Assembly (NCBI GenBank): GCA_964030785.1
Contig: OZ034970.1
Coordinates: 18,737,134-18,801,133 of the forward strand
Source: Siderastrea siderea
Taxonomy: Eukaryota; Cnidaria; Anthozoa; Scleractinia; Rhizangiidae
Direction: 5' to 3'
Length of the DNA: 64,000 nt
Position numbers and translations under genes: made by a program
Notes under the pieces: model-generated
Database searches by the model: none
Seen by the model: the letters and a program-made list of their open reading frames with translations, nothing else
Told to the model about the DNA's origin: nothing
Shown here: positions 39,792-52,800 of the stretch, in pieces
Position numbering within the stretch: the stretch's first letter is position 1
How the letters are laid out: every line of letters begins with the position of its first letter

Positions 39792-42700
39792 CGATTATTA
39801 GCGAAGTGCACGAGTTTGTACAAAACAGTCTTTTCATCATAAGATCAGCACGTTTTGTTATTTTCGCACTGGGCGCAGCACTTTTTAGCGACTTTCAACA
39901 AAGTGCACGAGCTCGTACAAAACAGTGTTTTCAGGTTAAATTCAGCTCGTTTTGTCATTTTCGCACTGGGCGTACCACTTTTTAGCACTTTCCAGCAAAG
40001 CACACCAGTTTGTACAAAACAGCGTTTTGAGCCCTAGATCAGCATGTTTTCTCATTTTCGCACTGGGCACACCACTTTTTAGCGTTTACAGCAAAATGCA
40101 CGAGTTTCTACGAAACAGACGTTTTCAGCCCGAGATCAGAACGTTTTCTCATTTTCGCAGTAGGTGCACTTCTTTTTAGCCATTATAGCGAAGTGCACGA
40201 GTTTGTACAAAACATTCTTTTTAGTTCGAGATCAGCATGTTTTGTCATTTTCCCACTGGGCGCACCATTGTTTAGCGGCTTTCAACAAAGTGCACGAGTT
40301 TGTACAAATCAGCGTTTTCAGCCCAAGATGAGAACGTTTTGCTATTTTTGCACTTAGCAGACCACTTTTCAGCGATTTCAGCAAAGTTTACGGGTTTGTA
40401 CAAAACAGCGTTTTCAGCCCGAGATCAGCATGTTTTGTCATTTTCGAACTGGGCACACCACTTTTTAGCGTTTTCAGCAAACTGCACGAGTTTGTGCGAA
40501 ACAGATCATTTGAGCCCGTGATCAGAACGTTTTGTCATTTTCGCACTTAGCGCACTACTTTTTAGCCATTTTAAGCGAGGTGGACGAGCTTGTAAAAAAA
40601 AAGCGCTTTCAGCCCGAGATCAGCACGTTTTGTCATTTTCGGACTGGTCGCATTACTTTTTCGTGATTTTCAACAAAGTGCTCGAGTTTCTACAAAAGAG
40701 CGTTTTCAGCCCCAGATCAGCATGTTTTTTCATTTTCCAACCGGGGCACCACTTTTTAGCAACTTTCAAAGTGCACAAAACAGCGTTTTCAGCCTTAGAT
40801 CAGAACGTTTTGTCATTTTCGCACTGTGCACACCACTTATTAGCGATTTTCAGCAAAGTGCTCGCGTTTGTACAAAACAGCGTTTTCAGCCGAGATAAGC
40901 ACGCTTTTGTCATTTTCACATTGGACCCACCACTTTTAAGCGCTTTTCAGCAAAGCGCACGAGTTTGTGTAAAAGAGCGTTGTCAGCCCCAGATTAGGAC
41001 GTTTTGTTATTTTCGCACTGGGCGCACCACTTTTTAGCGCTTTTAACTAAACGGGATCAGTTTGTCCAAAATAGCGTTTTCACAACAAGATCACCATGTT
41101 TCCTCATTTTCGCAGTGGGCGCACCACTTTTAAGCGAGTGCACGAGTTTGTGAAAAACAGCGTTTTCAGCGCGAGATCAGCACGTACTGTCATTTGTGCA
41201 CTGGGTGCACCACTTTTTAACTCCTTTCAGCAAAGTGCACCAGTTTGTCCAAAACAGCATTTTCTACCCGAGATCAGCACCTACTGTCATTTTCTCCCTG
41301 GGTGCACCACTTTTTAATTTTTTTCAGCAAAGTGCACGAGTTTGTCCAAAGAGCAAAATAGCGTTATTAGCCCGAGATCAGCACGTTTTATCATTTTCGC
41401 ACTGTGCACACTACTTATTAGCGATTATTAGCAAAGTACACGACTTTGTACACAACAGCGTTTTCAGCCCTAGATCAGCATATTTTGTCATTTTCACTCT
41501 GGGCACACCACTTCTTAGCGTTTTAGGCAAAGTGCATGAGTTTGTTCAAAACAGCCTTTTCAGAACGAGATCAGCACGTTTCCTCACTTTCGCACTGGGC
41601 GCACCAATTTTAAGCTATTTTCAGCAAAGTGCAGGACTTTATCCAAAACAACGCTTTCAGCCCGAGATCAGCACGTACTGTCATTTTTGCACTGGGTGCA
41701 AAAGCGATTTTCAGCAAAGTGCAGGACTTTATCCAAAACAACGCTTTCAGCCCGAGATCAGCACGTACTGTCATTTTTGCACTGGGTGCACCACTTTTTA
41801 ACTCGTTTCAGCAACGTGCACGAGTTCGTCCAAAGACCAAAACACCGTTAGTAGCCCGAGATCACCACGTTTCATCATTTTCGCACTGTGCACACCACTT
41901 ATTAGCGATTATTAGCAAATTGCACGAGTCTGTACACAACAGCGTTTTCAGCCCTACATCAGCATATTTTGTCATTTTCACTCTGGGCACACCACTTCTT
42001 AGCATTTTAGTTAAAGTGCATGAGTTTGTTCAAAACACCGTTTTCAGAACGAGATCAGCACGTACTGTCATTTTTGCACTGGGTGCACCACTTTTTAACT
42101 CCTTTCAGCAAAGTGCACGAGTTTGTCCAAAGAGCAAAACAGCGTTAACAGCCTGAGATTAGCATGTTTTAACATTTTCGCACAAGGCGGACCACTTTTC
42201 AGCGATTTTCAGCAAAGGGCATCAGTTTGTCCGAAAAAGCGTTTTCAACCTCAGATCAGCACGTTTCCTCATTTTCGCACTGGGCGCACCACTTTTAAGC
42301 GATTTTTAGTGATTGCACGAGTTTGTACAAAACAGCGTTTTCAGCCCAAGATCAGCAGGTTTTGTCATTTTCACACTGAGTGCGACACGTTTTAGCTTTT
42401 TTGAGCAAAGTGCACGAGTTTGTACAAAACAGCGTTTTTAGAACCAGATCAGCACGTTTCCTCATTTTCACACTGGGTGCACCACTTTTAAGCGATTTTC
42501 GTCAAAGTGCACGACCTTGTCCAAAACATCGTTTCCAGCCCCAGATCAGCACGTTTCCTCATGTTCGCACTGGGTGCACTACTTTGAAGCAATTTTTAGT
42601 AGGTGAACGAGTTTGTACAAAACAGCCTTTTCGTGCCCAAGATCAGCTGGTTTTGTCATTTTTTCACTGGGTGCGACGCGTTTTAGCTTTTTTCAGCAAA

Positions 42701-45340
42701 GTGCACGAGGTTGTACAAAACAGCCTTTTCAGCCTGAGATCAGCACCTACTGTCATTTTTGTACTCGGTGCACCACTTTTTTAATTTTGTTCAGCAAAGT
42801 GCACGAGTTTGTCCAAAGAGCAAAACAGCGTTATTAGCCCGAGATCACCACGTTTTATCATTTTCGCACTGTGCACACCCCTTATTAGCGATTTTCAGCA
42901 AAGTGCACGAGTTTGTACAAAACAGCGTTTTCAGCCCTAGATCAGCATGTTTTGTCATTTTCACTCTGGGCACACCAGTTCTTAGTGTTTTCAGCAAAGT
43001 GCACGAGTTTGTACAAAACAGCGTTTTCAGCCCGAGATCAGGACGTACTGTCATTTTTCCCCTGCGTGCACAACTTTTTAACTCTTTTCAGCAAAGTGCA
43101 CGAGTTTGTCCAAAGAGGAAAACACCGTCATTAGCCCGAGATCAGCACGTTTTATCATTTTCGCACTGTGCACACGACTTTTAAGTGATTTTCAGCAAAG
43201 TGCATGAGTTTGTCCAGAACAGCGTTTTCAGCCCTTGATCAGCACGTACTGTCTCTTTTTGCACTGGCTGCACTACTTTTGAACTGTTTTCAGCTAAGTG
43301 CACGAGTTTGTCCAAAGAGCAAAACGCCGTTATTAGGCCGAGATCAGCACGTTTTATCATTTTCGCACTGTGCACACCACCTATTAGTGATTTTCCGCAA
43401 AGAGCACGAGTTTGTACAAAACAGCGTTTTCAGCCCGAGATGAGCATGCTTTTGTCATTTTCGCATTGGACCCACCACTTTTAAGGGCTTTTCTTCAGTA
43501 GGTGAACGAGTTTGTACAAAACAGCCTTTTCGTGCCCAAGATCACTGGTTTTGTCATTTTTGCACTGGGTGCGACGCGTTTTAGCTTTTTTCAGGAAAGT
43601 GCACGGGTTTGTACAAAACAGCGTTTTCAGCCCGGGATCAGCACCTACTGCCTTTTTTACACTGGGTGCACCACTTTTTAATTTTTTTCAACAAAGTGCA
43701 CGAGTTTGTCCAAAGAGCAAAACAGCAAAATTAGCCCGAGATTAGAACGTTTTAACATTTTCGCACTGGGCGGACCACGTTTTAGTGATTTTCAGCAAAG
43801 GGCATCACTTTCTCCAAAACAGCGTTTTGAGCCTCAGATCAGCACCTTTCCTCATTTTCGCACTGGGCGCACCACTTTTAAGCAATTTTTAGTAAGTGCA
43901 CGAGTTTGTACAAAACAGCGTTTTCAGCCCAAGATCAACAGGTCTTGTCATTTTTGCACTTGGTACGACACGTTTTAGCTTTTTGAGCAAAGTGCACGAG
44001 TTTGCACAAAACAACGTGTTCAGCCCCAGATCAGGAGGTTTTGTCATTGTCACTCTGGGCACACCACTTCTTAGCGTTTTCAGCAACGTGCATTAGTTTG
44101 TTCAAAACAGCGTTTTCACAGCGTTTTTCCTCATTTTCACACTGGGCCCACCAGTCTTAAGGGATTTTCAGCAAAGTGCACGACTTGTACAAAACAGCGT
44201 TTTCAGCCCAAGATCAGCACGTACTGTCATTTTTTCACTCGGTGCACTTCCTTTTAACTCTTTTCGGCAAAGTGTACGAGTTTGTCCAACGAGCAAAACA
44301 GCCTTTTCAGCCCAAAATGAGCACGCTTTTGTCATTTTCGCATTGGGCCCACCACTTTGTAGCGCCTTTCAGCAAATTGCACGAGTTTGGCCAAAACAGC
44401 GTTTTCTGCCCGACATTAGCACGTTGCCTCATTTTCGCACTAGGCGCACCACTTTTAAGTAATTTTAAGCAAAGTGCACGAGTGTGTACAAAACAGCGTT
44501 TTAAGAACGAGATCAGCACGTTTTGTCATTTTAGCACTGGGCGCACTACTTTTTATCGACTTTCAACAAAGTGCACGAGTTTGTACAAAACAGCGTTTTC
44601 AGCCCAAGATCAGCACGTTTTGTCATTTTCGCACTGGGCGCACCCCTTTTGGCGACTTCCAGCAAAGTGCACGAGTTTGTACAAAACAGCGTTTTCAGCC
44701 CAAGATCAGCACGTACTGTCATTTTTTCACTGGGAGCACTACCTTTTAACTCTTTTCGGCAAACTGCACGAGTTTGTCCAAAGAGCAAAACAGCGTTTTC
44801 AGCCAAGGATGAGCACGCTTTTGTCATTTTCGCATTGGGCCCACCACCTTTTAGCGCTTTTCAGCAAAGTGCACGAGTTTGGCCAAAACAGCGTTTTCAG
44901 CCCGACATTAGCACGTTTCCTCATTATCGCACTAGGCGCACCACTTTTAAGTAATTTTAAGCAAAGTCCACGAGTGTGTACACAAACAGCGTTTAAAGAA
45001 CGAGATCAGCATGTTTTGTCATTTTAGCACTGGGCGTACCACTTTTTACACTTTTCAGGAAAGCGCACCAGTTTGTACAAGGCAGTGTTTTCAGCCCGAG
45101 ATCAGAACGTTTTGTCATTTTCCGAATTGGCTCACTACTTTTTAGCCATTTTTAGCAAAGTGCACGAGTTTGTGCAAAACAATGTTTTCAGTCCAACATA
45201 AGCACGTCTTGCCATTTTCGCACTGGGCACACCACTTTTTAGCGACTTTCAGCAAAGTGCACGAGTTAGTACAAACCAGCGTTTTCAGCCCGAGATCAGC
45301 ACGTTTTGTCATTTTCGCACTGGGTTCATCACTTCTTAGA
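39651..45340 (+). repeat. Satellite array 3, 97-bp unit, longest
   Basis: It has about 58 units by length. It shares the consensus with arrays 1 and 2 but has a different order of variants and its own blocks. One example is a nearly exact repeat of GCAGGACTTTATCCAAAACA at 41,632 and 41,716, caused by a shortened unit. It contains many GTTTGTCCAAAGAGCAAAAC variants. It lies between P11 (+) and P12 (-), as in the other two copies. Confidence 0.95.
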
Positions 45341-45733
45341 CCCTCTTCTAGAGCTCGGGCTAAATGAGGTTGGCCCACAAAATTATCGCTGTGTCTTAAT
45401 CGCGTGTGAAAATAACGTTCGTGCACTCTCATCTTTTCACTGCACGGGTTCACATAGGAGTGAATATCAAATTCAAAGTCTCCAGGAGTTTGAGGATAAA
45501 CTTCACGTCCCCTTTTTTGAAGAAGTTGACTTTTAAAGGCCCGCTGGCATTCAAATCCATTCATGACTTCATTGCTTAACACATCTTTCCTAATTTCTTG
45601 CCTGAGAGCGTCCATAGCATTCTTCATCGTCATTTTGCCCTTCTTTTTTATCTTGGCTTTGTAGCAAACACAACACTTTCTTGCGTGATAAACGGCTTAG
45701 ACCTGCTGCTTCTTTTACTTCTTCTCGTGGCAT
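45341..45733 (-). pseudogene. P12, best preserved copy
   Basis: On the minus strand, a frame is open from 45,633 (MTMKNAMDALRQEIRKDVLS) through PGDFEFDIHSYVNPCSEKMR and RYFHTRLRHSDNFVGQPHLA to EEGLR. It then runs on into the satellite. An upstream ATG at 45,733 (MPREEVKEAAGL) is in a different frame. Without the satellite tail this is about 98 residues. The family is unknown. Confidence 0.5.
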
Positions 45734-45888
45734 CGTAGTTTATTTTCACAGAACTGAAGCATGTGGCACCTTTTATGAAAAAAACGAGAGTCACGTGTCT
45801 TGTCTGAGAAGCAATCAGTTTCGGGGGAAACGTTACAGCTACTGCTTCCCCTTTCCCTTTTTTCTCAGAATCCTTTACGATGGAGGGG

Positions 45889-45939
45889 TATAAGAACCGA
45901 AAGCACCCTTGTCATAGGCTCAGTCACACAGTTAAGATG
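45889..45939 (+). promoter_or_regulatory. P1 core promoter, unit 3
   Basis: The TATA box here reads TATAAGAA, with TCAGTC 31 bp downstream and ATG at 45,937. The TATA variant suggests relaxed constraint, but the spacing is kept. Confidence 0.55.
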
Positions 45940-46411
45940 ATGCAGAGACCGAGGAAACCTTTGCAAGATCTGAGTAGTTTCATAAACGTTTCATAAAAGA
46001 TAAACGGGGCAGAATTAGACGAGGAGTGGCAAGCGGACGTCCTCTGGTTTCGTACTCATCTCAAGTTGGACGTAGACCAAAAGAACGCCCGTCTGTTTGT
46101 CAGATTTTACTGGAGCGTTTATGGATGCGGACAGGAATGCCTTCCCGCGCAGACGCCAGAAGAAGGTTCTGGGAGAGATGGTGAAGAGTGAGATCGTGTC
46201 TTACGTTGATAAGAACAAGGTGGAGTGTTTGGACCACTCGTGCAGGTCGACTTCCATGGAGAACTTTGAAGCACTCGACTATCACCTGCAATTCGAGATT
46301 ACCAAGTTTCATGGCAGTTGGCGTTTCCAGGCGATTGTCGAGTGTTACTAGAACATCAAGGAGGACCGAAAAGATAAGAATCGTTTGAATGAACATTTGA
46401 CTTTTTATTGA
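45937..46411 (+). pseudogene. P1 (unit 3), frameshifted
   Basis: It reads MMQRPRKPLQDLSSFINVS, the shared TAA, then ELDEEWQADVLWFRTHLKLD without the second stop of unit 2. A small indel near 46,120 shifts the frame (FYWSVYGCG). The C-terminal homology continues in another frame, with a TAG in place of GAG near 46,349. Confidence 0.5.
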
Positions 46412-46593
46412 TTCGGTTTGTTAGACAAGACCTGGGAGTCAAGAAAGAAAGAGACATCCTGTCCCTGTCTTGCCACACAGCCTTAGCGGGTTCTAAGCCT
46501 TCCTCTTTGTTGCCTAATTACACTATAAACGGCTCTTTTAAAAGGATGACTCAAACGTAACGCTCAGGGGAACCACATCTTCTGCAGCAAAAA

Positions 46594-46905
46594 GTGGTTC
46601 TTTTTGAATTAAGTGCCTATGTCTTCACAAGAGCTGACCCGTTAAATGTTTTTCACAATTGCATTTATTCCAACATGACTCGCGTGTCTTCTTTATCGTC
46701 AGGCAAACGAAAAGTACGCTTGGAAAGGGCTTTGATTTCTTGTTGGTGTCCGCGTCAATGTGTCGGGAACCAATCGGAGCACTGCTTTGGTGGAGAGTGG
46801 GTAATGAGACGGACGGTTACTAGAATTGAGTGGGAATGTAGAACAAAATTACATCTAAACTTTTGTCCAGGGCCTTTTCGACTGTCTATCGAGAGCCCCT
46901 TTTAA
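46594..46905 (+). pseudogene. P2 (unit 3)
   Basis: It keeps CWCPRQCVGNQSEHCFGG but shifts frame after RRTV, so it ends early like unit 1. Confidence 0.4.
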
Positions 46906-46996
46906 GACGTTTGGCGTCGTTTCTCAAAGGACTCGAGCATTTTCTATAATCCAGTAATTGCTCTGCAATAATTGACGCACGTTATTAATTCCAGTT

Positions 46997-48420
46997 ATGA
47001 TTTGCACTTGCATACCAAAACACTTACCCATTTCTTCGGATACTTCATCCGTTTGGTTAGCACTTCCCGTGCTTCCGTGCTTAAGGCTCTTAGCCCACCT
47101 GGAAGAAGAAGGAAAAGGAGGAAAACTAAACCCCCGTGATTCAACAAATTATACTGGTGGGCTAAGATCAATTCAAGAAGGACGAGGTGGTGTATTTGGG
47201 ACGATCCGCTGAAGACGATCCAGCTTTCGTGGCGGACCTAATGAAAGAGGTCCCCGATTACCTTCCCAATTCTAACGACCCTCACTGCCATGAAATCCTT
47301 TCTGAATTACAACCAAGAAGGTGGGGCCCAATACTGGTACAACTACCTTAAGAGGCCTCCATCAGAGAAACCAATGATTACTTGTGTGGGAAAAGACACA
47401 TGTTGGTGATTCAACCTCACACAGACGTTTTTCACACGGGAAAAGTACTGGTACCTGAAGTGCGAATCAAAATGCGCTTGTACTTTAACAGCCCTGTGCT
47501 CCTTCTAAATGGAGTGGGACTCGCAGGCCGTCTTCAACCGGAAGACATCGAGATGCGCTTTCATCTTTGCCAACTGAGACTGTATGAAGCAGTGTACAAG
47601 ATCCTATTTGCTAAGAGACACAATGAAAGAGAACTGGAATCCTACCTCTACGTAAAGTGAAAGCCGGACCTTCAACATGCAAGGCAATCAAGCGAGCGTT
47701 TAATGGAGATGTGAACCAAGACCCCTCCTGCTTTCGTAAATTTAAGTTTACTTTCATTCGCCAAATGAAATAGTTACCCCTATTAAGACCTGGAACTGTC
47801 ACAGACAATTGATGCCCGAAATGTATTGGGGTTACTTGCGTTTTGTCCAAGCTCTGGTATAAAAAACAAGGCAACATCCTTCACCGAAATCAATTGGGGC
47901 ATTAAAAACACTGCTTTCTGTTATGTTTGACTGTGTAGCCAAAGGATGTGCTGACAGCAACATTTTTAGACCCAGACAAACGGGAGTACGGTGCAATTGG
48001 ATTATTTAGCTCGAGAAGACCTTCAATGGAGAAAGCGTTTTGTTAGCGGACCGCGGCTTCTGACCGTTTACCCTTAAAACCTGACAAAAAACAACCCTGC
48101 ACTTACATTGTCAACACAACTGGGTGAGCACTGGTTGACTCTATGGACGTACCACCAAATCTGTGAAGTCATAGATAGTTACGTTAACCTTGGAAACGTA
48201 AGAACAAGCAACTCCGTTAAGAGCCTGGAAGTATGTGGTGACCAATGTAAAGTCCCTGCAAGCCATCATCAGTAAGAGTTTTGGCAATTACACCTTGCTC
48301 TATTTGAAACCCAATGCCCGTGCACGCACGGTAGAAGAATTTTTGACCTATTTTCGGCACACCATTCTATGACAGTGATGACCAAGCCGGTCAGATGGTC
48401 AAAGAATTGATTTGTAATGA
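46997..48420 (+). pseudogene. P3, virus-like structural protein remnant (unit 3)
   Basis: The core frame (47,382-47,660) contains LVPEVRIKMRLYFNSP, GRLQPEDIEMRFHLCQLRLY and then a stop after YLYVK, as in unit 2. A stop at the same place in both means the break is old. The downstream fragments match units 1 and 2. Confidence 0.45.
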
Positions 48421-48444
48421 GTGATTATCCTTAACATTGTTGTT

Positions 48445-48456
48445 AATAAAAATAAA
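48445..48456 (+). terminator. Candidate polyadenylation signals after P3 (unit 3)
   Basis: Two adjacent AATAAA hexamers are conserved with units 1 and 2. Confidence 0.4.
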
Positions 48457-48615
48457 AGAAAACAGTCCGTGTTCTCCTTTTTCTGTAGGTGTAGAGAGTC
48501 TTAACAAGAGCCTTTCGCTTTCACACCCTGTCCAGTATTCTATTGGTGGGTCCTTCCGCCTGTGTTTAGATTTGCTTTGAAAAGATCATAGGAGACTACT
48601 ACCATTCCATGCCTC

Positions 48616-48616
<1 letters not shown>

Positions 48617-48673
<57 letters not shown>

Positions 48674-48676
48674 GAG
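48617..48676 (+). repeat. GA microsatellite at left edge of X2
   Basis: A 60-bp (AG)n tract with one GGG interruption. It is longer than in unit 1. Confidence 0.9.
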
Positions 48677-48684
48677 CCAGAGGA

Positions 48685-48835
48685 AAGGGCACTTTTGTAA
48701 CGAAAAAAGGGAACTTTCGTAACGAAAAAAGGGAACTTTTGTAACGTCGGGAACTTTTGTAACGATTAATGGGGAACTTTTGTAACGGCAGGCAACTTTT
48801 GTAACGTAGAAACAGGGAACTTTAGTAACGGGTGT
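48685..48835 (+). repeat. Subterminal repeats of X2
   Basis: About seven GGGAACTTTTGTAACG-type motifs in direct orientation. Confidence 0.8.
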
Positions 48836-49683
48836 AGGGACAGTGTCGGACAGTCACCTTTTTAATCAACCTAGAAAAATGGGGATTGTTCCAATAGTCA
48901 AATCTCTTTATTGATTTCGTCAAAATACATAGTTACAACCTTCTGTTAGCGATTTCTTAACAAAAGTAGCTGGATCACGTTCAGCGTCCGTACGGAATTT
49001 AAGTGGAATTCCACACGTTTGTCCGCACTATTTACCAACCATTTTTTTTTATTTTTGCCAAAAATATGACAAATGGTTTTCCATACAGACAGAATTCATA
49101 TACGTAATACCTACTAAGGAGCTCTATCCCTTTTCCGGACAAAAAAATTCCAATCTTTTTCCAGGTCGGATAACCTGAAATGACTGGTATACTGCACTTA
49201 GTTGAAACTGCGACTACGACATCTGTTGGAACTCAACGAACACATAAACCCTCAATTTAAGCTATATTTTAATCAATTTTTTGCTCTAAAAGCAAGATGC
49301 AATGAACGATCATTTTACATAAGAAAAGAACCGTCTTGGTCCAACAAATGTAGTGTTGTTACACAAAAATCAAAAACTGAAAATAAGGAAAATTAAAGGG
49401 TTTGGGTTCTTAGAAGAATTTAAAGAACATCATATAATTAGTAAAAATAAAGAACAAGCGAGCTGGTTTAGGTATCGCTAGCTGTCAGTGGATTCTGTGG
49501 AAGGGAGAAAAGCCTTCTGACATGCCATGAAAAATAATACAACACTTGAGAAAAGGCAAGACCAAGAAGTGAAATTTAAGATTTGTGATTGTTACGGGCC
49601 GGTGTTAGGTTTGAAAAGAAATAACACAAACGTCTACCTGTGTTTTCTATCTCACACAAACTGTATCTAAGACATGCGACGTC

Positions 49684-49850
49684 TATGTATAAAAATGTTT
49701 GAACGGTCTAGCTCCTATGTACTTCCAGAGCTTGTTTACCTTGAGGTGTAGTATTCACAGCCTTAACACCTGGCGTAATAATTTGTCGCAGGTCCCAAGT
49801 GCAGGGTTGCCCTCGCACAAGATGCTTCGCAATTTGATTTATGCGCACGT
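49684..49850 (+). pseudogene. LINE RT C-terminal remnant inside X2 (clearest copy)
   Basis: It encodes NGLAPMYFQSLFTLRCSIHS followed by LNTWRNNL...SHKM. This matches the layout of the C-terminal region after the RT domain in CR1/L2-like LINEs (LNGLAP.YL..LF..R...H..RN). It is an assignment from memory. Confidence 0.45.
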
Positions 49851-52800
49851 TAGTTTTTTTTTTTTCATTTTTTATGTAAATCAAATTTTTCTTATTATAA
49901 TTTTAATTTTTTTCTTCACTGTAGTTATAAGTTATTACTGTCAAGAAACGTTGCAAATTGGTTTTCAAAATCCTCAGGAGAAAATCAATAAATGTACTTG
50001 TAGTTTTATTCTATCCCGCGTTCGGGTAAGGCAGTATTCACCTTCCGCTCTTATTGCCTAGGCCCACAAATTGCTATGGAACTTCAACGTTCATGTGGCA
50101 TAAAATAGACGTTTATCCAATCTCAACGACGCTTTTCATCGCAGCAACCTGTTAATTTATAAGATGAAGGATAAAAGACTTCTTGGAATTTATGGCCAGC
50201 TAACAAGTAGTGGCTCCTCTAAGGTTCTTAAGTGACTTTCCTTAGTAATTTGTAACTAATCACTTCCCTACCCTGCGTGTAGCTAAATAGGCAAGGACTT
50301 TTCTTGGTCGCCTATGTAACGGTATAGACCGGGTAACAGTCTTACAGCTGATGGCTTTAAACCCTATTTAGCTTGGGAGCTGGGGAGAACAAAGTGCCCA
50401 CGCTCAATTTGAACGCTAACAACTTTGTAATATGCAAGCAAAAGCCACCAAACTGTGTTACTTTCCCTAAAATTGATCTAGAAACAATTTGGTGTGGCAT
50501 GTCCCTGTTCAACCAATTTGTTGTTGCCATGGCAACCATATTTTGACAGGTGCTTTTTCACAATTTTAAGTTTTACTGTTCTAAATGAAAAATTTTATTT
50601 CCACTTCGCTAACTTTAACAGTTTTACACCATTTGAGTCTTCTTATGTTGCTTTTCAATGGTTATTGTGAAATGATAATGGTTTCTCAAGGTTTTGGAAA
50701 AAGCAAGGAATTACGTCAGGTGACGTCATCAAATGTTGTTATTGGACCTCAAAGGAAACGTTTTGGGACACCTATATCATCCTCGACATTTCTTGACAAG
50801 GCTTTAATACTCTCGGAATTGGATTTAATTTTTGTCCTCACAATTCTTAACCTCGGACGTACAAGGGATGTACGTCCAGCCCCCATAGGGTTTCTCTTGA
50901 ATTTTTCTAATATGATTCTTCATCAGCACCTGCCATTTTCAGTAGCTGTACGCATATCCCTTAGACACATTTTGACCTAGGTTTGGTGCGAATCGTTTGC
51001 TACGGTTACGAGATATGACGTCATAAGTAGCAGAAGCAGGTGGTCAGGCCATTTTTGAGTAAAAATGCGTGTTGTTAGGTGATAAAAGATAAAGAAGCAA
51101 AGTGCTTAATTATGTCATATTCTACTTGTCTTACATCAAAAAAATGTCAATTTCCGCCTTTTTATGAGAACTTCTACAATACTAGATGGTGGCGTCACAG
51201 GCCCCCAGCAGCGCCACAACCCTATGTAGAGCAGATCACAGACTAAAGGCAAAATCTTTTCAAAACATGGTAACATATAAGAAACCCAAGAGGGGTTCCA
51301 TCACCCCCCTCCTCCCATTGTACCACTCTGGGGGTATGACTTTTCCCGTGCGTCCGAGGGTCACGACTTCGATCGAAAAAAGCTTTAGCTAAAGGGGGAG
51401 AAAAGGAAAATTTTAAACTTAATTGTGCTATATGTTACATTTTAAGATCATTTTGATCATTCATTTATTGGTTTGAATTACTTTTAGGCCAATTTTGGTG
51501 GTTTTCAGAGGTTTTGACAAAAACATGAAATCTTAGATGACAGATTCAAGATGGCCACCATTTTGGCAATAATGACGTAATACCCACATCATGTGACGTC
51601 ATCAGGTCATGTTGCGAACTTCAAAAGAAAGATATTTGGACGTGCTATCGAAGTTTCGTTGTCGTAGCTAAAACTTTCTTGGAGTTAAGAAGGCGGCATT
51701 TTGTGCCTCCTCCAACCTCGGGAACAAAAAAAGCCCAAGCTGAATAAGATTAAGAGTGGACCCTGTGACAGTTAAAAATGGAATTTTTAGCAACTTTTAA
51801 CTGTTACTGCCGTTTATTTGAACAGATGATATTGAATGGCGCGAAATAATTTGAAAATACCGTTCAGCACTACAATGTACATAAAGAGTTCGAAAAAAAT
51901 TAAAGCCACTGACATTAAGACCCCATTTGGAACCTCTAGCTAATTAAGCGCAATAATATACAAAGATATCAATCAAGGATAAGTTAAAAACATTAAAAAA
52001 GTCAAATGAAAGCAGAGAAGTATGTACAAAGTTTCCTGCAGACCAGTAAATAGTTCAAAAGGTTGTCCTAACTTTGCGCTACAAATCAGACCGCGTAAAG
52101 GCTTGAACTACAAGTTTAGTGGGTGATACTCAATCATCATCATCTTGTTTTGTTTATCATTCTTTTGTTCATCTTCTTTTTACTTGAAGTAAAAGGTACA
52201 CGTTCTTCATAAATACTTTTGCTACTAAATGCATTCCTCTGCAATATTTTATTTGAAGTTGTCCCGGAGCTACACCCTCTTCCTTCTACGACAAAACGAT
52301 GGTTGTCTCGGGTACTGTATAAAACTTCACCGTTTTGTGCATTGCTTTGGAAATGTTTTTAAGCAACAGAATAGCTCACAGGCAGTCAGTTGTATATTAC
52401 ACAAGTAGTATTACTCGTTTTTACTATTATTCATTGATACATTGAGTCGTATATACAATTCCTGCAACCATACACCCTTACCGCCATTACCGCGAAAAGC
52501 GCCGAAGTACAATAAATACAATAAATAGCCACAGCCCTAACTCCTCTTCCTTTTTTAGGACAAAGTTCAATTTTTGGTCAACTATTTCTGTCATACTAAA
52601 GTTTAATTTGATTGCATTAAACTTCACAATCTCTCAAGAAATTATTGTGAAACCACCTTCTAGAACTTCTAGCAAATAGGGAACTTTTGTAACATCGCCC
52701 CTTTTTTGACATTAGTAACTTGAAATCTCCATAAAAAAATAAGGATTTATCCGATTCACTCCAAGTTTTCTTTGTTGCATTGGCAAAAGATAGCTTCAAC

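Larger units (their letters stand above)
31641..45919 (+). repeat. Macro-unit 2 (most complete)
   Basis: It contains P1, P2, P3, P5, P6, P7 and P8, a truncated PLE-A/Y/PLE-B mosaic, then P9, P10, P11, the longest satellite array and P12. It lacks element X. The P1 start codon at 31,658 and its counterpart at 45,937 are 14,279 bp apart. P2, P9, P10 and P11 have their longest open frames here, so this unit is the best reference for the ancestral gene order. Confidence 0.85.

Noticed and set aside
44176..45027. A 283-codon open frame and many other 60-200-codon frames inside the satellite arrays, on both strands
   Set aside because: They consist of the same satellite translated in drifting frames (SFSHWAHHF, VIFALGTPL, FCHFRTGRTTF are the three frames of one monomer). 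They have no independent conservation.
18969..45340. Regularly spaced repeats that might suggest a CRISPR-like array
   Set aside because: The whole 97-bp unit is repeated; there are no unique spacers between short constant repeats. The context is eukaryotic transposons, with no cas-like genes.
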